Assembly: GCF_006716765.1 (NCBI RefSeq)
Contig: NZ_VFPO01000001.1
Coordinates: 6,510,001 to 6,574,000, forward strand
DNA length: 64,000 bases
From: Actinomadura hallensis
Lineage (GTDB): Bacteria; Actinomycetota; Actinomycetes; Streptosporangiales; Streptosporangiaceae
Direction: 5' to 3'
Shown here: positions 32,370-40,814 of the stretch, piece after piece
Layout: every line of letters begins with the position of its first letter
Numbering within the stretch: position 1 is the first letter of the stretch
Program-made: the position numbers and the translations under genes
The notes under the pieces: model-generated
Database searches by the model: none
What the model saw: the letters and a program-made list of their open reading frames with translations, nothing else
Told to the model about the DNA's origin: nothing

Positions 32370-33683
32370 TCAGAGGGATTCGGCGGCGGCGCGGAGCGCG
32401 GCGGCGATGTGCAGGACCTCGTCGTCGGTGCACACGTACGGCGGCATCGTGTAGATCAGCTTGCCGAACGGGCGGAGCCACACCCCGTGCGCCATGGCGA
32501 TCTCCTGGACGGCCGGGACGTCCACGGGTTCCCGCGCCTCGACCACCCCGATCGCGCCGAGGACGCGGACGTCGGCGACGCCCGGCAGGTCCTCGGCGCC
32601 GTCCAGTTCGGCGGTGAGGATCGCCTCGATGGTGTCGACCTCGTCCCGCCAGTCGCGGGACAGCAGGAGGTCGATCGACGCGGACGCGACCGCGGCGGCC
32701 AGCGGGTTGGCCATGTAGGTCGGGCCGTGCATGAGGGCGCCCGCCTCGCCCGAGCTGATGCCGTGGGCGACGCGGTCGGTGCAGAGGGTGGCGGCCATCG
32801 TCAGGTAGCCGCCGGTGAGGGCCTTCCCGAGGCACATGATGTCCGGGGCGATCTCGGCGTGGTCGCAGCCCCACAGCTCGCCCGTCCGGCCGAAACCGGT
32901 GGCGATCTCGTCGAGGACGAGGAGGATGCCGTGCTCGTCGGCGATGTCGCGGAGGGCGCGCAGGTATTCGGGCGCGTAGAAGCGCATGCCGCCGGCGCCC
33001 TGGACGATGGGCTCCACGATGATCCCGGCGAGTTCGTGCGCGTGGTCGGCGGCCAGCCGGGACAGCTGGTCCAGGTACGCCTGGTCGGGTTCGGCGAGGT
33101 AGCCGAGCGGGGGCGGCGGCGCGAACACGTGCTTCGCGAGGACGTCGCCGAACAGGTGGTGCATCCCGTTCACCGGGTCGCAGACGGCCATGTCGCCGAA
33201 CGTGTCGCCGTGGTAGCCGCCGCGGACGGTGAGCAGGCGGTGCCGCTCCGGGCGGCCCTGCGACCGCCAGTACTGGAGCGCCATCTTGATCGCGACCTCG
33301 ACGGCCACGGACCCGGAGTCGGCGAAGAACACCTTCGTCAGCGGCTCCGGCGTGATCTCGATGAGGCGTTCGGCGAGCCGGACGGCGGGCGGGTGCGTGA
33401 GCCCGCCGAACATCACGTGCGCCATCTTGCCGAGCTGGCGGGTGACGGCCGCGTTGAGCTTCGGGTGGTTGTAGCCGTGCACGGCGGCCCACCACGACGA
33501 CATGCCGTCGATCAGCTCGGTGCCGTCCGCCAGCGTCAGCCGGACCCCCTCCGCGGACACGACGGGCAGCGCGGTCGTCGTCGCGGGCATCGGCGCGTAC
33601 GGGTGCCAGATGTGCTCCCGGTCGAACTCCAGCATCCGCTCGGTCTCCCGGGGGCTCATCCGCCCGAGCTGGAGCGTGATCAT
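32370..33683 (-). CDS. bioA: Adenosylmethionine-8-amino-7-oxononanoate aminotransferase
   Basis: 437 residues, PLP-dependent class III aminotransferase. HIWHPYAPM near residue 25, GMSSWWAAVHGYNHP, FFADSGSVAVEVAIKMALQYW and LLVLDEIATGFGRTG are characteristic of BioA. The PLP lysine is in CLGKALTGGYL. It makes 7,8-diaminopelargonate in biotin synthesis. Its ATG overlaps the stop of pcnA (ATGA, 4 bp), so it is translated by coupling; MSPRETERM at 33659 is an alternative start. No other bio gene is nearby. The coupling to a tRNA enzyme seems accidental. Confidence 0.95.
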   Translation of the reverse strand: MITLQLGRMSPRETERMLEFDREHIWHPYAPMPATTTALPVVSAEGVRLTLADGTELIDGMSSWWAAVHGYNHPKLNAAVTRQLGKMAHVMFGGLTHPPAVRLAERLIEITPEPLTKVFFADSGSVAVEVAIKMALQYWRSQGRPERHRLLTVRGGYHGDTFGDMAVCDPVNGMHHLFGDVLAKHVFAPPPPLGYLAEPDQAYLDQLSRLAADHAHELAGIIVEPIVQGAGGMRFYAPEYLRALRDIADEHGILLVLDEIATGFGRTGELWGCDHAEIAPDIMCLGKALTGGYLTMAATLCTDRVAHGISSGEAGALMHGPTYMANPLAAAVASASIDLLLSRDWRDEVDTIEAILTAELDGAEDLPGVADVRVLGAIGVVEAREPVDVPAVQEIAMAHGVWLRPFGKLIYTMPPYVCTDDEVLHIAAALRAAAESL

Positions 33684-35242
33684 TCGGCCTGCTCCTCGCC
33701 GGTCCCTCCGCGCTCCGACCCGGCCGAGCCGCCGTCCGACGAGCCGCCGTCCGACGAGCCGCCGGAGGGGGCGTCCTCGGAAGGGGCCGCGTCGGGAGGC
33801 AGGACGCCCTCGGCGACGGCCCAGCGGCGCAGCTCGTCCGCGGCGGCCTCCTTGCCGATGACGCCGCGGTCCAGGCGCAGGTCGAGCAGGAAGCGGTACG
33901 CCTTGCCGACGAGGGGGCCGGGCTTGATGCCGAGGATCTCCTGGATCTCGTTGCCGTCGATCTCCGGGCGGATCGCGGCGAGCTCCTCCTCCTTCTCCAG
34001 CCGCGCGATGCGCCGCTCGAGGTCGTCATAGGTGCGGCGGAGCCGTTCGGCCTTGCGCCGGTTGCGGGTGGTGCAGTCGGCGCGGGTCAGCTTGTGCAGC
34101 CGCGGCAGCAGGTGCCCGGCGTCGCGGACGTACCGGCGGACGGCCGAGTCGGTCCACTCGCCGGTGCCGTAGCCGTGGAACCGCAGGTGCAGCTCGACCA
34201 GCCGGGAAACGTCGGCGACGACGTCCTTGGGGTAGCGCAGCGCGGTCAGCCGCTTGCGCGCCATCTTCGCGCCGACGACCTCGTGGTGGTGGAACGACAC
34301 CCGCCCGCCCGGCTCGAACCGGCGGGTGCGGGGCTTGCCGATGTCGTGCAGCAGCGCGGCGAGCCGCAGCACGAGGTCCGGCCCGTCCTCCTCCTGCGCG
34401 ATGGCCTGCTCCAAGACGATGAGGGAGTGCTCGTAGACGTCCTTGTGCCGGTGGTGCTCGTCGATCTCCAGCCGCAGCTTGGGCAGCTCGGGCAGGACGT
34501 GGTCGGCGAGGCCGGTGTCCACCAGCAGCGCCAGGCCCCGCCGCGGGTGCTCGCCGCAGATGAGCTTCGACAGCTCGTCGCGGATCCGCTCGGCGGAGAC
34601 GATCTCGATGCGCGCGGCCATGTCCGTCATGGCGCGGACGACGTCGGGCGCGACGGTGAAGCCGAGCTGGGAGGCGAACCGGGCGGCGCGCAGCATCCGC
34701 AGCGGGTCGTCGGCGAAGGAGTCCTCGGGCCTGCCGGGCGTCCGCAGGACCTTGTCCCGCAGGTCGGTGAGGCCGCCGAAGGGGTCGACGAACTCGTGGC
34801 CGGGGAGCCGCGCCGCCATGGCGTTCACCGCGAAGTCGCGCCGGCGGAGGTCCTCGACCAGCGACGTCCCGTACTGGACCTCGGGCTTGCGCGACTTCGG
34901 GTCGTAGGACTCGCTGCGGTAGGTGGTGATCTCCATCTCGACGCCGTTCTTGCGGAGGCCGACGGTGCCGAACTCGATGCCGATCGTCCAGTACGCGTCG
35001 GCCCAGCCCTTGATGATCTCCAGGGTGCGCTCGGGCGGCGCGTCGGTGGTGAGGTCGATGTCCTTGGTGGGGCGGCGCAGCAGCGCGTCACGGACGGGCC
35101 CGCCGACCAGCGCCAGCTCGTGACCGGCCGCGGCGAACCGGGCGCCGAGCTCGTCGGCGACGGGGGCGACGCGGCGCAGCAGCTCGGCGATCGCGGTCCG
35201 CCGGGAGGACTCGTGGGTCACGTTCTGATTGGGCACGGCCAT
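33680..35242 (-). CDS. pcnA: CCA-adding tRNA nucleotidyltransferase (HD-domain type)
   Basis: 520 residues. The nucleotidyltransferase core has ALVGGPVRDALLRRPTKDIDLTTDA (GG and DxD), then FGTVGLR, RRRDFAVNAMA and DPLRMLRAARFASQLGF. An HD domain follows (LLHDIGKPRTR, FHHHEVVG). The C-terminus is Ser/Gly/Asp-rich (DAPSGGSSDGGSSDGG). The enzyme adds or repairs the 3' CCA of tRNAs. The ATG at 35242 is chosen because the upstream frame is not protein-like. Whether it adds CCA or poly(A) cannot be told from sequence alone; the symbol follows actinobacterial usage. Confidence 0.93.
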   Translation of the reverse strand: MAVPNQNVTHESSRRTAIAELLRRVAPVADELGARFAAAGHELALVGGPVRDALLRRPTKDIDLTTDAPPERTLEIIKGWADAYWTIGIEFGTVGLRKNGVEMEITTYRSESYDPKSRKPEVQYGTSLVEDLRRRDFAVNAMAARLPGHEFVDPFGGLTDLRDKVLRTPGRPEDSFADDPLRMLRAARFASQLGFTVAPDVVRAMTDMAARIEIVSAERIRDELSKLICGEHPRRGLALLVDTGLADHVLPELPKLRLEIDEHHRHKDVYEHSLIVLEQAIAQEEDGPDLVLRLAALLHDIGKPRTRRFEPGGRVSFHHHEVVGAKMARKRLTALRYPKDVVADVSRLVELHLRFHGYGTGEWTDSAVRRYVRDAGHLLPRLHKLTRADCTTRNRRKAERLRRTYDDLERRIARLEKEEELAAIRPEIDGNEIQEILGIKPGPLVGKAYRFLLDLRLDRGVIGKEAAADELRRWAVAEGVLPPDAAPSEDAPSGGSSDGGSSDGGSAGSERGGTGEEQAE

Positions 35243-35620
35243 CGAGCGTATTTCCTTGGTTGACGGGCTGACAAAGGACTTTCTGGTGGTCGGCGGGGCC
35301 CGGACGGAAGTCCTTGCGGACCGAAGAAGGACGGGGCCCTTCTCATGCCGCGGTCCGCGGGTTACGTTCTGGGCACCCCGATGACGCCGGTGCGACCGCC
35401 GTGAGCGCTCCGCACCACAACGGTAGCGGGACGGAGGAGGGCCGCGGTCCGCCGCGTCCGCGGCCGAGGCGCGTCGGGGGCGTCTCACGTGACGTGGGGC
35501 GAGGGTTGAACGGGACGTCTCGGGTATGTGGGCATATCCCTCGCGGAGCGTGATGCAGGGGGACACAGGGAACCGGTCACGGGGGTGAGCGGGGCGATTC
35601 CCCGCGGGATGGAGCCGATC
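35243..35620. other. Divergent intergenic region pcnA / YbaK
   Basis: 378 bp with promoters expected for both genes. TTGAAC at 35506-35511 is a possible -35 toward the right. No gene or RNA is supported. Confidence 0.4.
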
Positions 35621-36175
35621 ATGAAGGACGCCCTGACCATCCACCGCGCGCTGCTGGAGTGGGAGGCCGTGCACGAGATCGTCCGGCTGCCGTTCGCGCT
35701 CGCCCACGCCGACGAGCTGCCCAGGGCGCTCGGCCTGCCGCCGGAGCGGTGCCTGGTGACGCGCGTCCACTCCTGCGACGACCACCGCGGCGGCCGGCGC
35801 TTCCTGGCCGCCGTGATCGTGGCCGCGGGCGGCCGCCCCTCCGCCGAGGCGGTGCGCCGCGCCGTCGGGGCGCGCTCCGTCCGCCCGGCCCGCGCCGACC
35901 TGGTCAACGCCGCCACCGAGTACGCGGCGGGCCTGGTCTGCCCCCTGCTCCTCCCGGACGACATGCCCGTCCTCATCGACCGGCGCGTGACGGAGGCGCT
36001 CCCGGACGACGACGTCGTGTACACCGCGACCGGCGAGGCGTCCACCGCCCTCGGAATCCGGAGCCGGACACTCTGCGCCCTCTCCCACGCCGAACCGGCC
36101 CCGCTGACGAGCACGCCCAGCACATCTCTCATCGCGGCTCCCGCACCGGCACCGGTTTCCCGTCCCCGCCGCTGA
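35621..36175 (+). CDS. YbaK/EbsC (aminoacyl-tRNA deacylase) family protein
   Basis: 184 residues. MKDALTIHRALLEWEAVHEIVRLP, then CDDHRGGRRFLAAVIVAAGGRPS, RARADLVNAATEYAAGLVCPLLLPDDMPVLIDRRV, and DVVYTATGEASTALGIRSRTL match the YbaK fold. Members hydrolyse misacylated tRNA (Cys-tRNA-Pro or others) or bind tRNA. The ATG at 35621 has GGAG 6 bases upstream; an upstream ATG at 35609 is less well placed. It is divergent from the tRNA enzyme pcnA. The Ala/Pro-rich tail is unremarkable. Its exact substrate is not determined. Confidence 0.85.
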   Translation: MKDALTIHRALLEWEAVHEIVRLPFALAHADELPRALGLPPERCLVTRVHSCDDHRGGRRFLAAVIVAAGGRPSAEAVRRAVGARSVRPARADLVNAATEYAAGLVCPLLLPDDMPVLIDRRVTEALPDDDVVYTATGEASTALGIRSRTLCALSHAEPAPLTSTPSTSLIAAPAPAPVSRPRR

Positions 36176-36343
36176 GCCGTCCATCCGGCCTAAACGGGAC
36201 CGAACCGCCTCAGGCACCCCGATGCCATAAACTCCACACGTGGTGGGGGATACGGATGCCCGCCGTCACGAGGCGGCCAGGTTCGTGGCCGGTGCGGCCA
36301 ACGCAGGCGGCCCGGCGCCGGGCGGTGCCTGGACGGATACGGC

Positions 36344-38860
36344 GTGAGAAGCGTCAAACGCGCGGCCGCGCTGGCCGCTCTTGTGCCCTTCGCCGTGCTG
36401 GCGGCGCCGGCGGCCCTGGCGCCGCCCGCCACGGCGTCGGCTCCGGCCGCCGCGCAGAACCCGGCCGCCGCGCCCGCGCAGAATCCGGCCGCCGCGCCCG
36501 CGCGGAAGCAGCCGTCCGCGCAGAAGCACAAGCGGGCCGCGGTGGGCGTCGGGCTGACGAAGGTGACCCCGAAGACGGTCCGGGAGAACTCGAAGATCGA
36601 GATCTCGGGCGTCGCGAAGAACCGCTCCGGGGACCGGCTGGCGGGGCTCACCCTGCGCCTGCGGTACGGCGCGCAGCCGGTCATCAGCCGCAGCCAGCTC
36701 GACCAGTTCGCGTCCGGCCCCCCGAGCCAGCTGCCCCACGTCGGCCCGCAGCAGCAGCTCGGCGGCGCGGCCGAGCCCGACGCGACGCAGAGGTGGACGT
36801 TCAGGACCGACGCGAAGGCGCTGCGGCTGAACCTCCCCTCCGGCGCCCCGGGCGTCTACCCCGTGGGCGTGGAGGTGCTCGACCCCGCGCAGCAGGTCGT
36901 CGGCGGGCTGACGACGTTCCTGACGGTCATGCCGAAGCAGCGCCTGTTCAAACCGGTCGCGGTCGGCTGGGTGTGGCCCCTGGTCGACCGGATGCACCGC
37001 ACCGACGACCGGACGTTCGTCGACGACGCGCTCACCGAGGAGCTGGCGCCCGACGGGCGGCTGGGGTCGCTCGTCGACGCGGCGGCCGCGACCGACACGC
37101 CCGTCACGTGGGGCATCGACCCCGCCCTGCTGGACGACGCGCAGCGCATGGCGTCCGGCGCGTACTCCGTCCGGCCGTTCGGGTCGCGGAAGGCGACGAA
37201 GAAGGAGAAGAGCACGGTCGCGGCGGAGTGGCTGGCGGCGCTGAAGGAGGCGTCCAAGGGCGACCCCTACTTCACCCTCCCCTACGGCGACCCCGACGTC
37301 GTCGCGCTCGTCCGCCACAAGATGCCCCGCGACATCGACGCCGCGTTCGCCGAACGGAACACCGGTGTCGCGACACAGGTCCTCGGACGCGCGGCCAACG
37401 CCCGCATCGCCTGGCCGCCCTACGGCGCCGCCGGTCCTGGAACGCTTGAACGGCTCGCCGCGCACACGCTGAAGGGCGGCGGCGCGTTCCTGATGAGCAG
37501 CTCGCAGTTCCAGGGCCCGCCGCCGGGGCAGCAGCCGAACGCGACCACGACGGTCCAGACGCGCGCGGGCGAGAAGAAGGCCCTGCTGTACGACGAGAAG
37601 ATCAACAAGATCGTCAGCGAGGGTTCGCAGACGGCCTACGGGGCACAGCTGACCGAGCAGCGCTTCCTCGCCGAGACCGCGCTGATCGCGGCGGAGTCGC
37701 CGAACCAGCAGCGGACCCTGGTCGTCGCCCCCGACCGGCACTGGAACCCGGCGCCGGGCCTGGCGAAGAACCTGCTGAAGTACACCGCGGACGCGGCGTG
37801 GCTGCGGGAGATGCCGCTCGGCAAGATCGAGGCCGCGGCGCCGCAGCAGCGGGCGTTCAACGGCTACCCCGACGCCTTCGAGCGGTTCGAGCTGAGCGAC
37901 GCGCACCTCACGCAGATAAGGACGCTGTCGCGCCGCGCCGCGACGTTCCGGTCGGTGATGACCGACGAGGTCAACATCTCCTACGAGCGGGCCCTGCTGC
38001 GGCTGGCGTCGGTGTCGTGGCGGGTGTCGCCCGGGCGCGCGAAGCAGAGCCGCAACGCGCTCACCGGCCAGATCGAGTCGGACATGGGCCGGGTCCGCAT
38101 CGTCACCACCAAGAACAAGCGGGTGCTGATGGGCGGCAGCTCCGGCAAGCTGCCGGTGCTGGTGGAGAACACCCTCCACAACCAGTCGGTGAAGGTGCGG
38201 CTCGTCGCGACGTCGGAGAACACCGCGAAGCTCCAGCTGGGGCGGCTCGAGGCCGAGGAGGCCGTCATCGAGCTGCGGCCCGGGGAGCGGGCCCAGCGGT
38301 GGATCCCGGCGCAGGCGGCGGGCAACGGGAACTTCCGCGTGCGCCTCGACCTGGTGATACCGAACTCCGGCGGCCGGACGCTCGGTGAGGGCGAGACGAT
38401 CACCGTCGTCGCGACCGGCTACGGGCGCATCGCCCTGCTCATCACCGGCGGCGGACTTGCCGTACTCTTCGTGGGCGTCGGAGTGCGGGCCATCAGAGCA
38501 AGGCGCCGCCGGAAAGCGGAGGCAGCCGGTGACGGAGCGGGACCAGCAGGGACGGCGCCCGGATCGGGAGGACCGGGGACCGGGTTCCCCGGCGCCGGGC
38601 TCGCGGGGCCCGGGCTACCCACCCCCGGGCTCTCCAGGGCACCCGGCGCGGAGCGGTCCGGGGCAGGGAGTCCCCCAGGGGCCGCCCCCGGGGCCCCGGC
38701 CGGGTCCGCCCCAGGGGCATCCCGGGCAGGGACACCCGGGTCACCCGGGGCCGGGGCGTCCGGGATGGGCGCCGCAGAACCCGGGGACGGGCCACCCGAG
38801 CCCGCCCGCGACGGGACCCGCCTCGGCGACGGGGATCCCCGCGGCCGAGACGGCGGTTGA
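36344..38860 (+). CDS. DUF6049-family secreted/membrane-anchored protein upstream of murJ
   Basis: 838 residues. A signal peptide (VKRAAALAALVPFAVLAAPAALA) leads into an Ala/Pro/Gln repeat (AAAQNPAAAPAQNPAAAPA), then a large extracytoplasmic domain with GVYPVGVEVLDP, WVWPLVDRMHR and TPVTWGIDPALLDDA. A membrane segment (RIALLITGGGLAVLFVGVGVRAI, about 680-703) precedes a basic stop and a Gly/Pro-rich tail. In actinobacteria this family is next to murJ and is thought linked to cell-wall assembly. The last 332 bp overlap the start of murJ in another frame; the natural end of this protein may be only its basic tail after the membrane segment. Confidence 0.85.
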   Translation: MRSVKRAAALAALVPFAVLAAPAALAPPATASAPAAAQNPAAAPAQNPAAAPARKQPSAQKHKRAAVGVGLTKVTPKTVRENSKIEISGVAKNRSGDRLAGLTLRLRYGAQPVISRSQLDQFASGPPSQLPHVGPQQQLGGAAEPDATQRWTFRTDAKALRLNLPSGAPGVYPVGVEVLDPAQQVVGGLTTFLTVMPKQRLFKPVAVGWVWPLVDRMHRTDDRTFVDDALTEELAPDGRLGSLVDAAAATDTPVTWGIDPALLDDAQRMASGAYSVRPFGSRKATKKEKSTVAAEWLAALKEASKGDPYFTLPYGDPDVVALVRHKMPRDIDAAFAERNTGVATQVLGRAANARIAWPPYGAAGPGTLERLAAHTLKGGGAFLMSSSQFQGPPPGQQPNATTTVQTRAGEKKALLYDEKINKIVSEGSQTAYGAQLTEQRFLAETALIAAESPNQQRTLVVAPDRHWNPAPGLAKNLLKYTADAAWLREMPLGKIEAAAPQQRAFNGYPDAFERFELSDAHLTQIRTLSRRAATFRSVMTDEVNISYERALLRLASVSWRVSPGRAKQSRNALTGQIESDMGRVRIVTTKNKRVLMGGSSGKLPVLVENTLHNQSVKVRLVATSENTAKLQLGRLEAEEAVIELRPGERAQRWIPAQAAGNGNFRVRLDLVIPNSGGRTLGEGETITVVATGYGRIALLITGGGLAVLFVGVGVRAIRARRRRKAEAAGDGAGPAGTAPGSGGPGTGFPGAGLAGPGLPTPGLSRAPGAERSGAGSPPGAAPGAPAGSAPGASRAGTPGSPGAGASGMGAAEPGDGPPEPARDGTRLGDGDPRGRDGG

Positions 38861-40619
38861 CCTGCCCCTCCCCGGCGGGAGCGGCGCGGGCGGCGAGACG
38901 ACGGTCGTGGACGCGGTCCCCGGCGGGGGCGACGTCCCCGGCGAGGCCGCGGGGCCCGCCGGTGGCGACGGCGCGAAAGGCGGCGGCGCGGAGGGCGGCG
39001 GCCTGCTGCGCTCCGGCGCGATCATGGCGGTGGGCACGCTGGTGTCCCGCGTCACCGGGTTCCTGCGGACGGCCGTCATCGTCGCGGCGCTCGGCACCGG
39101 GATGCTCGCCAACGCCTACAACACCGCCAACACGATCCCGAACCAGATCTACGACCTGCTGCTCGGCGGCATCCTCGTCAGCGTCATCGTCCCGCTGCTG
39201 GTGCGGGCCAAGGAGCGCGACCCCGAGTACGGCGAGCAGTACGAGCAGCGGGTGTTCACCCTCGCGGTGATCGGCCTCGGCGTCCTCACCGTGGTCGCGG
39301 TGCTGTGCGCGCCGCTGTTCATCGACATCCTGGCGGGCAGCTACACCGGCGACCAGCGCGACGTCGCGATCCTGTTCGCGCGGTTCTTCCTGCCGCAGCT
39401 CTTCTTCTACGGCGTCGGCGCGTTCGCCGGGGCCATCCTCAACACCCGCGGCAGCTTCGGCGCGCCGATGTGGGCGCCGGTGCTGAACAACATCGTGGTG
39501 ATCGCGGTCGGCGGTGCGTTCCTGGCGATCACCGCGGGGCCGGTCAGCCCGTCCGGCATCACCGACGGGCAGCTGATGCTTCTGTCCCTCGGCACCACCG
39601 GCGGGATCGTGCTGCAGACGGTCGCGCTGTGGCCGTCGCTGCGGCGGGTCGGGTTCCGGTGGCGGTTCCGGCTGAACTTCCGGCGCGGCGAGATCAGCGA
39701 GGTCGTGCGGCTCGCCGGCTGGACGCTCGTGTACGTCGTCGCGACGCAGACCGCGCTCGCCGTGGTGACCGCCCTGGCGAACCGGGCGGGGAACCTCGCC
39801 GCGGACGAGGGCATCGGCGAGGGCTACGGGTACACGCCGTACTTCAACGCCTACCAGCTGTTCCAGCTGCCCTACGCCATCGTCGGCGTCTCGGTGATCA
39901 CCGCGCTGCTGCCGCGGATGAGCCGGTTCGCCGCCGAGGGCAGGATCGAGGACCTGCGCGCCGCGTTCTCCACCGGGCTCCGGCTCTCCTCGGTGATCAT
40001 CATGCCGGCGGCGGCGCTGATGCTGGTGCTCGGCCCGGAGATCACGACGGTGCTGTTCGCGCACGGCAACACCTCGGCCGACGACGCCCTCGTCATCGCG
40101 CGGGTGATGCAGATGTTCGCGATCGCGCTCGTGCCGTTCTCGATCTACCAGCTGATGCTGCGGGTGTTCTACGCGCACGGCGACACGAGGACGCCGGCGC
40201 TGATCGGCATCGTCTCCGTCACGACCAACATCATCCTCGCGTTCACCGCGTCGACCGTCCTGCCCGTCGAGTGGATCGTGGTCGGCATCGCCGGCGGGTT
40301 CGCGCTCACCAACGTGGTCGGCACCTTCACCTGCTGGGTGGTGCTGCGCCTCAAGCTCGGCGGCATCGACGGGCGGCGCATCGTCGGCGGCCACCTGAAG
40401 CTCCTCGTCGCGATCTGGCCGCTGGTCGGGTTCGCCTACGCCGCGCACACCGTCGCGGACGCCGTCAGCGACACGTCCACGCTGATGCCCGCGCTGGTCA
40501 CGCTGGTGGTCGGATCCGCCGGAGGCGGCCTTCTCTACCTGGTCTTCGCGAAGCTGATGCGGGTGGACGAGGTGCAGACGGCCATTTCGACGTTCGCCGG
40601 CAAGATCCCCGGCCGCTGA
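38529..40619 (+). CDS. murJ: Lipid II flippase MurJ (MviN)
   Basis: 696 residues. The first about 160 are cytoplasmic, rich in Pro, Gly, Gln and His; the MurJ domain starts near LLRSGAIMAVGTLVSRVTGFLRTAVIVAALG with 14 membrane segments, including AYNTANTIPNQIYDLLLGGILVSVIVPLLV, ARFFLPQLFFYGVGAFAGAILNTRG and VFYAHGDTRTPALIG. It carries lipid II across the membrane for wall synthesis. The GTG at 38529 starts just before the frame's strong codon bias and overlaps the upstream gene. The regulator-like pseudokinase follows as a separate gene; in M. tuberculosis it is fused to MurJ. Confidence 0.93.
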   Translation: MTERDQQGRRPDREDRGPGSPAPGSRGPGYPPPGSPGHPARSGPGQGVPQGPPPGPRPGPPQGHPGQGHPGHPGPGRPGWAPQNPGTGHPSPPATGPASATGIPAAETAVDLPLPGGSGAGGETTVVDAVPGGGDVPGEAAGPAGGDGAKGGGAEGGGLLRSGAIMAVGTLVSRVTGFLRTAVIVAALGTGMLANAYNTANTIPNQIYDLLLGGILVSVIVPLLVRAKERDPEYGEQYEQRVFTLAVIGLGVLTVVAVLCAPLFIDILAGSYTGDQRDVAILFARFFLPQLFFYGVGAFAGAILNTRGSFGAPMWAPVLNNIVVIAVGGAFLAITAGPVSPSGITDGQLMLLSLGTTGGIVLQTVALWPSLRRVGFRWRFRLNFRRGEISEVVRLAGWTLVYVVATQTALAVVTALANRAGNLAADEGIGEGYGYTPYFNAYQLFQLPYAIVGVSVITALLPRMSRFAAEGRIEDLRAAFSTGLRLSSVIIMPAAALMLVLGPEITTVLFAHGNTSADDALVIARVMQMFAIALVPFSIYQLMLRVFYAHGDTRTPALIGIVSVTTNIILAFTASTVLPVEWIVVGIAGGFALTNVVGTFTCWVVLRLKLGGIDGRRIVGGHLKLLVAIWPLVGFAYAAHTVADAVSDTSTLMPALVTLVVGSAGGGLLYLVFAKLMRVDEVQTAISTFAGKIPGR

Positions 40620-40814
40620 CCACCGCAGCGGTAAAGCGAGGCAAAGCAAAAAAGGACGCGCGGCGATAAGGCGGGCCAGTCGTGCGAGTAGCCACTACCA
40701 TGTGGGGGACTACGGCTTGCGGGGCGACACCCTGGGGAACGCAAAGAGGAGGGTCGGAGGCGTAAGCTGCCACGCCACTAACATGGGATCTGACCACCTG
40801 TGCAGGACGCTGCC

